Assembly (NCBI GenBank): GCA_030248225.1
Contig: JASANE010012312.1
Span: forward strand, 1-64,000
Direction of reading: 5' to 3'
DNA from: Trileptium ribeirensis
Lineage: Eukaryota > Nematoda > Enoplea > Enoplida > Thoracostomopsidae
Length of the DNA: 64,000 nucleotides
Part shown: in pieces, positions 54,640 through 64,000 of the stretch
Layout: each line of letters begins with the position of its first letter
Numbering within the stretch: position 1 is the first letter of the stretch
Program-made: the position numbers and the translations under genes
The notes under the pieces: model-generated
What the model saw: only the letters and a program-made list of their open reading frames with translations
Told to the model about the DNA's origin: nothing
The model's database searches: none

Positions 54640-54900
54640 AACGACCCTACATGTGGAAGTTTTGCCCCACAATTATGGTATATAGTATACGCCTGTACTA
54701 TGTAATAGAACAGATGATGTATGAGACACCATCAAGTTAAATGTAGTGTCTAAATCTGACTGTTCGATGGTGTCAATGACACCATGCCTAAATACATTAT
54801 ATAAGGTGTCTAAATAAAGTATGGTGTAGGTGACACCATATAGCGTTTTGAAAAATTTTATGGTGTAGTCTACACCATACCATTACCAACATTACAGTAC
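54640..54900. repeat. Dispersed hairpin repeat (TGGTGT/ACACCA), copy 2
   Basis: Three hairpins in a row: ATGGTGTC-AAT-GACACCAT (54767-54785), TATGGTGT-AGGTG-ACACCATA (54820-54840) and TATGGTGTA-GTC-TACACCATA (54859-54879). Preceded by CATGTGGAAGTTTTGCCCCAC, which matches 31549-31570. Probably a small non-autonomous transposon. Confidence 0.6.
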
Positions 54901-57900
54901 CTATGTATACCTTTCATCGCATATAATAGATGGTGGCAAAGACACCTGGGGTAGACAAAACTTTCACATGGAGGGACCTTAAAAGCCGCATTAGGCGTCT
55001 CGCCACTCTGCCAGGCGCTCAAGCGCCCGCCTGCCCCTTCAACAGAGCCGCAGAAGCTAAAACAACCGCTTCCTCACCCCTCCCCGCCCGACCGGCTAAA
55101 CTCTTTTCGATTCAGATAGCCGACTTCTTTCCTGACATTCAGCCTACGCTCACTAGGACCTGGAACATCGAGGTGCGTGATTGCCATATATGTCCTCTAC
55201 GCCAGTTAAGTAGTTATAAAATTCGCCCTTTGGTGTGGAATTGTTTTGTCCTTACTCATACATGCTGACGCTGTAAGGTCTCGGAGGCAGTTGGGGTGGG
55301 TGGGTGGAGGTCGTCTCAGGGGGTTGAGTCTTTCCAGGGTGTTGCTGAAAAAATTTGAGGACATACCCTCCCCGTCTACCCCCTGTGCTCATATTGCTGA
55401 ATTCCACAACGTTATTTCTTCTCAATGTATTCTGAAGTTAACCTAAACTGTAGAAAAAGCAAAATTATGTATGTTAGTAGTATTACCTGACGCATTCCAA
55501 AAAGTCTTAATAGTAAACTGTTAAGATCTAGATATATATTCTTAATAAACATACAGAATTTTTTCAATTCTTATGTGAGTTCATATGAATGCCCACGTAC
55601 GATGATTATTAGAATTTCGTATTCAACCGAATTAAATTATTTGACAAGATATTTAATGTACAACTCCATCTTCATTGAGATGCTTAATATCATATATATT
55701 ATTTTGGCAAACAAGCCTGTGCTACAGATTTTTAACTATCAATATTTCCATTTTCGTATTTTTCTGTAAATTTCCCTCAATTTTTCAAAATGATGGCTTA
55801 CAATTATGGTTACTTATCGCTGCACGATTTTCAATAACTATTGGATTACTAAATCTCGAAATTTGCACGAAATCTATTCGTTGGTATTTTAAATTGGTAT
55901 GTTTGCTTAGTTTGACTCCATAACAAAATGCAAGACTACAAATGAATACAACAACAAAAATTCTTTGAGAACATATAATGTTTTTAAACTATGTTCTGGA
56001 AAAGTCTGTCTAAAAATACATGTATTGTACAATTATACAATACCTAAAATGTATCAAAATGATTTTAGGAAATGCAACCAGTGAAAATATCTCAAGTATT
56101 TTCTCAAATTGTGCGTTACGTTTTCATATTTTGCGTTGATTCATCAAAGATATACGTGTGTACAACGTGCTGCTTGCGGTATTTATTTACGTTGAATGTC
56201 TGGGTCTACATAGATTTTTGAAATGAGCCGTCCAAAACAAGTGAAGTTATGTATTACGCTATGTAACGTTTCATTATATTTTGTACATGTATACGCTCAG
56301 CGCTTAGAATTAAAAAATTGGATACTACCAAACTATAATTTCCAAAGTTGCGACATATACTGTGTTATTTTTACAATACCGACTTAATTTATGTAGCCAG
56401 TTTTCTTCTATTTTTGCCAATTTTTGTAGAAATTTTCAGCCTTCATCAGCGGAGGGAAGATCTGGCTGGCGGGAGTGCGACTCTTAGGTGGATAACCTCA
56501 TACCTCTACTTCCAGTTGACATCCATGGTCAAGGGTCAATGAAATCTATTGGTAGAGTATATTGTCTTCAGTAGTCGGGTTATGTGTTCTGTATAAGCTA
56601 TGATATGGTCTGGGTATAGAATGTTCGGTTACGCTGGATACGATGGCTTGGTTATGCAGAGAACATCACGTATATATTATGCGTTTTTAGTTGTTCTTGG
56701 TGGGTTGAGGTTCGATGAGGTTTTAGGGTTTCCAATGACTCGGGGCTACAGAGGTTTTAGTTTGGTGTATGCAACAAACACAAAGACTGCTACAAGTAAC
56801 TACACTAATGGACCGCTGATAAATAATACCATGACCGCTCTGTTTCACCCTCGCTGGCGAGGTGCTAGTACTAGTTATACCTGCACCCTGTTAAATAGTA
56901 GCTACCATTGATACCACGGCAGTAGCAATAAGCATGTTTTATGTTACAGAAAATGCAGGATTATACGTAGCATTAATTACAACGCCTGTAACATGTATAC
57001 GGTATATCACTACCCGTTCGGTGGCAGCTGTCTTGATTGCTGCTACAGCTAGCAAATTTAATTGTAGCACTAATGATGAACATTGACACAAATTTAGTGC
57101 AATAAAAAGGCGGCGTTACAGATTTGTGAGCAATAAGAATTATGATTGACACAAATTCTTTAGGTATGAACACGACACTACATCTTACAATGTTCAGTAA
57201 GAGCACACATTTACCTGTGAACTCTGCATATGGGATGGCAAGCAAATCAGCTTAACATGGCTAGCGGCAGTATGTATCTGTAACCGTTCCACTAATTTTG
57301 GAATGAAACTGTAATCCCTAGCACCCCATTTTGAATTATTCATTATTATGTCTATGCTTTATTTTTGCATTTGTGCTCTGTGCAAGGCCTTACGAGGTTG
57401 CTGAAACGGCAGAGTTGTTTATTTGTACGTAGCGGTTATAAACGTTGCTAGCTAGTAATTATACCGCTCGCTGCGCACTCGTGGGTTAACTCAACTTCTA
57501 GTGTTTTCAATTAATAGGTATAGTATGTAATAGGTGGTATAGTGAAGTACTTTTTATTTTCTCTAAGAACATTACTGTTTAAATGGCGCGATGACAAAGG
57601 TCACACAGCTTCCATAAATCACACGTTAAAATTAGAAATCAAAAGGTTCATAATCCCATTCTTTTGCTTACACATCATCTGGACAACGAACAGAAACAAA
57701 TATACATTGAGGTATGACACTTCACAAATCTCGTATGAATAAACAAACTAATCTGACGTCAAAAACCTGAAAAATAAGCTTCACGAGCGCTTTGGTTATG
57801 AACTCTCTTGTGATCGGCAGTCTTGATTTGATTAGTTTTGAAACTCTGGTCTGAAACTGTTTCTAGTCATTATTAACCACTTAATTTTTTCCAAACTTGT

Positions 57901-57965
57901 TTTTTTTAAAATTTTGTAAAAAAACAATAACTTGGGTGTTAGACTGATAAACAGGTGTCGAACTA
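54900..57965. other. AT-rich stretch without a supported gene
   Basis: Short overlapping frames only. Apart from the Helitron-like end at 56841-56874 nothing was recognised. Confidence 0.45.
56841..56874 (+). mobile_element. Helitron-like 3' terminus
   Basis: TGTTTCACC, hairpin CCTCGC-TG-GCGAGG (56849-56862), then TGCTAGTACTAGT, i.e. CTAG-T twice (ends at 56868 or 56874). It matches the minus-strand ends at 1019 and 3612 almost base for base through the hairpin. Confidence 0.5.
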
Positions 57966-57969
57966 TGTA

Positions 57970-57998
57970 AGTGTAACAGGGCCGCTTCGGCCCTGTCA
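57970..57998. other. Strong GC hairpin after TGTAACAGGG
   Basis: ACAGGGCCG-CTT-CGGCCCTGT is a perfect 9-bp stem, extended by flanking GT/AC. The preceding TGTAACAG resembles the LTR-like start at 50559. It stands immediately upstream of the minisatellite. Confidence 0.6.
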
Positions 57999-58059
57999 CG
58001 AGCATTTCAGGACCTTCGTACTCAAAATCGTAGCAGGAAGCGTTGGCACATGGCTGTTT

Positions 58060-58480
58060 GTATAAAAAATATCATATACCGTTTGTATAAAAAATGTCAT
58101 AAACTGTTTTGTATAAAAAATATCATATACCGTTTGTATAAAAATGTCATAAACTGTTTTGTATAAAAATATCGTATACCGTTTGTATAAAAATATCGTA
58201 TACCGTTTGTATAAAAATTGTCATAAACTGTTTTGTATAAAAATATCGTATACCGTCTGTATAAAAATATCGTATACCGTTTATATAAACATTGTCATAA
58301 ACTGTTTTGTATAAAATATCGTATACCGTTTGTATAAAAATATCGTATACCGTTTGTATAAAAATATCGCATACCGTTTGTATAAAAATATCGTATACCG
58401 TTTGTATAAAAATATCGCATACCCTTTGTATAAAATATCGTATACCGTTTGTACAAAAATGTTGTATACTGTTTGTATTA
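58060..58480. repeat. Minisatellite, 24-25-bp unit
   Basis: About 17 units of TGTATAAAAATATCGTATACCGTT with a regular variant, TGTATAAAAATGTCATAAACTGTTT, interspersed every two to three units. When the unit is 24 bp the reverse strand is open and encodes an 8-residue repeat (YDIFIQTV), giving a 199-codon minus-strand frame (58147-58746) that is best explained as a by-product. Confidence 0.92.
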
Positions 58481-58559
58481 ATTGCCGCAATTGACCATCG
58501 GGATGAGTGTTGTGTGAGGAACAGAATATCGAAATCAGGTTGATCAAGCCGATTTAGGA

Positions 58560-59220
58560 TACTGGACCCTACGCTCCACACCGACAGAGAGTAAGCATCA
58601 CGCTGGAACCACAACCAGCAGCCGCTACGCGTTAAAACCGTGACGGTTACGACCGTCCGGGAATAGGAGGCCCCTGACTGCACGTTCAAGAAAGCAAGTT
58701 TGTTAAGACCGAAATCAAAAATATTAAATTTACTTGGTTTTAGCAATGTACTGAGTAATGGTCACGGACAACAGCAAGTCAAAATAAGCGGAAATCACAC
58801 TTTTGGTAGTCTTCGCAGGCATGCGGAACGACGGATGCCGGATTAATTCGAAGGCCCGCCACCGTCTAAGGTGCCGTGATCCGGAAGATAACCACAATAG
58901 ACGGGTAGAACACGTTGGGGAAGTGTTAGGGGACTACCAAAACCGCTCCGGACAACGCCAGAACTTCGCCTGTAATACGTAGAGACAATCGCTACTTACG
59001 CTAGGTAGGATTGTCACCGTGGAATCCGGACTATCACTTTCCATGTAGTTAGGGCATATCATATATAAAATATGTACATGTATCTATTTATGTGTGTGCC
59101 CTGTGGACAACTTTTTAGGCAAAACCGCCTTGTTTCTGTAGCCTATTGCAGTATGCAACCAATACAAAACCCCACTTTCCGACATCCCCGTTGCCATACC
59201 CCGCGTCAGAACCGGCGCAT
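58560..59220. other. Non-coding, GC-richer stretch
   Basis: No supported gene. Contains GTGACGGTTACGACCGTCC-like short inverted segments (about 58640-58660). Confidence 0.35.
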
Positions 59221-59221
59221 G

Positions 59222-59740
59222 CGACCCCTCGTTTGGTCCACCGTGACTAGCTGAATCCAACGACATGCTCCAGACCTTCGTCCGAGTCCTTGCTGACTCG
59301 CGGTAGCCACGCAACGGCGCCTAGAAAGCTGTTGTCAACCGCTGATGGGCGCCGACAAATCGAGATTTTTCGCTCAACTCTAAAATGGGCGAACCGCCCC
59401 TCATTGGATTCGTCTTGATGAGACATCTCCAAAAATACCCGGCGGGTCTCGGTCCGCCGCCCCGTTAACCCTGGACAACCAACAAAAGCGTCCCTACCGT
59501 AGCCATCACTCTCCCTAATCGCCGCAATTTTAGTACCGTTTTTACTCCTGCCGTCCCAGTAGCAATATCACCCCTCGTTCGAATCGCCGTTGGACGGTGA
59601 GTCCAACGATACCCGGCGGGCGTCGCTCCGCCCATCCGTTAACGTAGGAGAGCCCGCTAAAGCTCCCCATACTAATATACATCGGAACCCATATGCGGGT
59701 CCCGACCCGTTACTACGTCCACCCCCCTTGTGTTTGGTAT
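59222..59740. repeat. Degenerate tandem repeat, ~170-175 bp, three units
   Basis: CCCCTCGTTTGG (59226), CCCCTCATTGG (59396) and CCCCTCGTTCG (59571) start successive units. Units 2 and 3 share ACCCGGCGGG followed by TCCGCC and CCGTTAAC; units 1 and 3 share TCCAACGA. Strongly diverged. Confidence 0.6.
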
Positions 59741-60011
59741 CAATCGACCCAATTTTCCGTCCTGGGACCGAATCTGACCCCAGCCCCTCGAAAAGCCCAC
59801 TGGATTCCCCTTGTCCCGCTTCCCTTCCCACGCCCTCTTCGTGTCCTCGCTGTCCTTTCGCTTTTGTCCTCGTTCTCTCTCAAACCGACGTTTATGGTCG
59901 GTTTCCTTCTTTGTCGTCGTTGATGTTGTTGTGTTTGTCGTGTCGTGTGTGTGTATTTATCCTGAGCGACCTTTCTGTCGCTCAGGACGCCAATGTGTCT
60001 ACTGTGTGTAG

Positions 60012-60080
60012 TATGTGTGTATATGTGTTTATATATATTATATATACATGTAAGAACTTCATACATATATATATATGAGG
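60012..60080. repeat. TG/TA microsatellite
   Basis: GTGTGTATATGTG, TATATATATTATATATA and CATATATATATATA runs. Confidence 0.8.
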
Positions 60081-60084
60081 ACAT

Positions 60085-63000
60085 GAAAAACGGACGGACG
60101 AGGACATCGTACGTTAAAATTTATTAAATTTCAGAGTTTTACGGACGGACGAGATATGGACGGATAGGACGAACGGGGGGCGACTTTAGTGCCGTCCTGC
60201 GGACCTTAGGGGCCCTGGAGCTGGGCGCCTGACCAGAGAGGAGTACTTTAAGGTTTGCCCCGTCTCTGGCCCCGAGACGGACGACTTCCCATCGTCGGCT
60301 TCCCCCCGGCGAGCCGTCGGAACGTGAGGATTCGCTGAAATTTTAAATTAAGCTTGAGTTTTTTTGATGTTTTGCTGTGTCCTCGCGACTCGGGTCACCT
60401 TCTATAACGAGATTGGGCTGAGTTGACGAGCGGCATATCACGACCACAAAGGAAATGTCGTTGTTTGCCGACCCAATTAAGACAGGAAGCTCAAACAGTC
60501 CAAAAGAAGGGACAGATTGCAACTTTTAAGGACATTACGGGAAATGTGTGGGGATCTAACCATCTTGGGACCGGATGTTGTCTTAAGAACGTGGGCGTTG
60601 GATTTGATTTCAAAGAACATCCGGCGCTAATTACAGGAAATTTGAACTTAAAAGCTCAGATTTCATGGGAAATTTGGGGCTAGAATCACAGATGGTCAAC
60701 TTCCGAGTACTCGGAAGATTCAAACTTGACGTCGGCAAATTTAATTGAAGCCGACTCTCCCTAAGGACATCGACGGTTTACGGTAGCCGTCAAGATTCAA
60801 ATTTCCGGAAGTGTCCCCAATTGGACACTGAACTAAAACCCAAGAAAAAATGGGCGTTGCCCGACCAACGACGATTGGACGGCGACAAAATCGCCATCCT
60901 TAACTACAGACGAAAATTTCGAGGTTACGACCAACGCGTCGAATCTTGGAGTCAGTTCGACTTCGACAGCGCGGAGTTCGGTCGACTCTACTGACCGGCT
61001 CTGGCGCACTGTTTTAATGTGTTTAGTTTTCCTGCAGCTCTGACTTTTTCGTTTTTCGTTTCGCTTCGGATTTACTCGATGGACGAAAGGTTTCCGCGCA
61101 GGTATACACCTCGCGAAGGGGGTCCAGCTGGTGCTGCCCCAGGGATCGACAACCGTAAGTGTGAGGAAGGTTTAGTGACGACAGGGGTCTATTTTCCCTG
61201 TTAATTGAAGAGTAACAGACTATTCGTTTAGTTTCCTCTGAATGTAGCGCACCCTTCGTACTTAGGCAGAAATATTCTCGTTCAGGTTCTAACGGCCGGT
61301 TCCCCCGAAATGCTACACACAACCCATTTCTGGAATTAATCATTAATATCGAGTTCCGACGTAGGAGACGTTAGACGATTCGGGATGTACCCGTACAGAG
61401 TGCAGTGAGGACTGATCAAACCAAGGCGAAGTCTTTCTGATTCCCCGTGGTCTTAGGTAAGGCACAACAAAATGGACGCTTCTCGTCCAGGCTTTTTACA
61501 TGACTTGCTTCGTTTGAGTTAGGTTCAATGAATTTTCCTGAGCCGACCACGGTAAAATTTCTTGAACGTGCATACCACGAAATAGGGACTTGTTCGATGA
61601 TTTGTTTTGATGGTTTTCCAAATTTGTAGCTTAGTGGATTGTTCAACGCCCATGCCGTGTTTGGGCTTGGACAGAAACGCAGATTAGGGACGGAGGACTA
61701 GCCTCCGTCGGTCTTTAGGAAGCCCTCAAAATTTCTTCTATTTCATCGAGTTAAGAAAATTTGGGAATTTAAAAGACCGAACAAATTCTAGGGACATTAA
61801 CATGAGCCTAAGGTGTTTGCGGCTTTTACCGAATGTTGTCTTGGAATCATCCTTGCTCAGTTGATTGAGTCTGATTTAAGAGCATGTAGACGATATAGTC
61901 GGTAGGCATCTCAATTGCTCACCCATCGCATCGTGACAACTGACAGGATTAACTTTAAACGTCCCTCTAGACCCCGCTTTATTTCAAAAACGAGCTGGAG
62001 GAGCAAACCCCCAGCTGAACAAAATTTAGCCGACCTCGACCTAGGACGATGACGCTTCTTTCTATGGTAATACACAGGTTTTGGACCCAAGTAAGAACGC
62101 GATCAAAACACTTACATTTACTGGTGTTCACCGTTGCACTACGCAATGGTCTTCTCTCGAGACCATTGTCTAAAAGAACTAGGATTAAGGCTCGCCCTCT
62201 GAGCCATCGCTAGAAACCGCCGTTGCGGGAGAAACACACTGTGTCCCTGCCTTCAAACAAAATTTTTGGACTTTCTAAAAATAAAGAAAACTTACGTCCT
62301 CGCCCGGGCCATTTCGTCCCCAAACTGGGCGAGTGCAAAACCCCTTTTTCTTTTTGGAGCGAGTCGATCGCTGAGTTTAACCAGGTTTCACTATTTATCA
62401 TGCGTGCCCGTTAGGCTATGTACTATGTATGCCCAGTTTCACTTTTCTATAGTTTCAGTGTCAGCCAGTTATAATTTTCCCCATTCGTGAATTGATCCTG
62501 GACGGAGAATTTAAGTCCGCTGCAGTTTCACATGTCTTAACCATTCAGCCATAGGAACACATCGACTTTCATTATTGAGTCGGTGATAACTCAACTGTAC
62601 AACGTAGCAGTTGAGACACTGCGTACAGCAGTGTATTAGGACGACAAAATCGTCGTTAGAGAGAGGCAAAAGACAAACATCCGAAGAGAAATCACAAGAC
62701 GTAAAGGCGTCCGGGGCTGATCGCCCCTGTCCTGACGATCCAAAACGGCCCCAAAGGTAGTAAATGAGGCCGAGTCACTCCTCGGCTCGGTGCGTTGAGC
62801 CCGTAAAACTTGTTCCCACCAAAATTACAGCGGACAAATCAAACTGAATGCAATCGCTCAGGCTCGCCGCTGGGGGCGGCCTCGAAACTTACCCAGAAGG
62901 GCATGTCGTGTCATTCAATGTCACGACCGCGTTCCCCTACCCGAATATACAGAATTTTACGCCCCCTTCTTCCCTCTTCTCCTGCTTTCCGTTCGGTCAG

Positions 63001-64000
63001 TTGTACCTTGGATAGACAAATTGATCAGAAACGATAGCGGAAATTGTTCGGTCGGCATGACAATCGAATCCACATCGAATATTCACCGGACCTCCGTATT
63101 GGTATTGTTATTAGAGCAGAGCTCGTAGGGCCAAACCCCGTTTTCACTTTCACTTTTCCCAATGGCTTAGTTTACTGGTGATCGCCGTATGTTTGCGTTA
63201 GTACGGCAGGAGCATTTTTCTGAAGCACTCTAGGGCCCCTGCTTGCTATGCCCCATAGCTGAAACAATCGCTAACATTGAGCTAAAGCAGGGATAACCGC
63301 CCCTAGTTCGCAACTTGGCGAATATCTGCACGCTCCTCCACTGTTCTCTTCTTGACGTCCCGCGCAGCCATACTGTGTTGAACTGCAGCGACCGCAGCAA
63401 GATACTACTAGACTCTCAGGAACACTCGTCCCTCCACTAAACTTTGATCTTGTAAATCAACGTTGTATCTTGACACACCGAGTACAGTCTTCTTCGATAC
63501 CGAGACGATAGGGCGCTCTGCTTTTCTGGTTTGTCCGATCGGACGAGCAGGCACTGCCCGTCATGGCTTGTGGGCGAGAATATCACAAGCACTGGCGAGC
63601 AGGGCCTTCTGTTAGTTCTATTTTCGCTCTAAGGAAATAACCTGATAACACAAGCAAAATTTTATTAATTTATGACCGACATTCAAGATTTGTTAGGGAT
63701 CCCCTATTTTTGGATAAATCTAAACTTCTACTGGTCAAGGTACTAGTGCGCTCCCATAGAATTCACTGAAAAGCGCAGGCCACGCCACTGATAATCCGAC
63801 ATTAAACTCTCAGGGCCTGTCGGAACCCTGTGGGGGCCACATAAGTCAATGCTCTAACACGGAGCATACCGCGATTTTAATCAGGTAACTTATCTTGAGC
63901 TTCAAATTTGTAGGGACACCTTCACATTTTGTTTCCACACTTATCTCACTAAAATAGAATTAAACAACTTCCGATGAGTCTAAGATAGGGAATAGCGGCT
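60085..64000. other. GC-richer non-coding region, no gene supported
   Basis: About 3.9 kb with more G+C than the rest of the window and only short frames. ACGGACGGACGAG occurs twice (60090, 60140). No RT, integrase, rRNA or tRNA motif was recognised. Composition resembles 50.9-54.5 kb, so it may be LTR or untranslated sequence of a large element. Confidence 0.4.

Noticed and set aside
58147..58746. 199-codon minus-strand ORF
   Set aside because: Half of it is the translated minisatellite; openness follows from the 24-bp unit. No known domain.
1..64000. CRISPR arrays, rRNA and tRNA genes
   Set aside because: No spaced identical repeats of CRISPR type, no rRNA core motif and no tRNA T-loop/A-box combination were seen on reading; the tandem repeats present have no unique spacers.

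Overview
The window looks like part of an invertebrate animal genome: low-GC, intron-rich and crowded with transposable-element remains. The evidence is a seven-exon minus-strand gene with the Tudor-KH-KH layout of the FMRP/FXR family (essentially metazoan) and remnants of typical animal transposons: Ty3/Gypsy LTR retrotransposon, CR1/jockey-like LINE 3' ends, Merlin and hAT DNA transposons and Helitron-like ends. I found no rRNA, tRNA or CRISPR array. I cannot name the species.

Layout. 1-4.73 kb: two units of a nearly identical 2.6-kb tandem repeat carrying a minus-strand 300-codon retroelement-like ORF and a Helitron-like 3' terminus. 5.7-16.6 kb: the FMR1-like gene, read right to left, with seven exons whose phases all join cleanly. 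Its first coding exon and its exons after KH2 were not found. Its introns hold dispersed repeats, a 0.93-kb near-palindrome, a 26-bp perfect palindrome and several tandem repeats. 18.3-19.0 kb: decayed Merlin transposase. 21.2-29.6 kb: three copies of a hairpin-plus-polypurine repeat around a decayed minus-strand Q/N- and K-rich gag-like region with a CCHC knuckle, plus two LINE 3' fragments. 30.4-31.3 kb: decayed hAT transposase. 32-40.4 kb: AT-rich sequence with nothing recognised.

40.5-49.6 kb is the most interesting part. It is a Ty3/Gypsy pol (protease, RT, RNase H, integrase with GPY/F module) with one in-frame stop and one frameshift, followed by a ~500-residue disordered tail and an internal polypurine tract. 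Two related ORFs then occupy the envelope position. Each appears to encode a NADAR (YbiA-like) domain fused to an SGNH-hydrolase-like domain that lacks the nucleophilic serine, and each start codon directly follows an AG splice-acceptor-like sequence. The second ORF is intact (413 aa); the first has a frameshift.

50.2-54.5 kb is GC-richer, non-coding and LTR-like (TGTAACAG start, TATA box inside a hairpin, repeated 13-mer, possible primer-binding site). 54.6-64 kb has hairpin-rich dispersed repeats, a Helitron-like end, a 24-25-bp minisatellite and a three-unit ~170-bp repeat, then about 4 kb of GC-richer sequence with no supported gene. The only probable host gene is FMR1-like; nearly everything else is mobile-element sequence in various states of decay.
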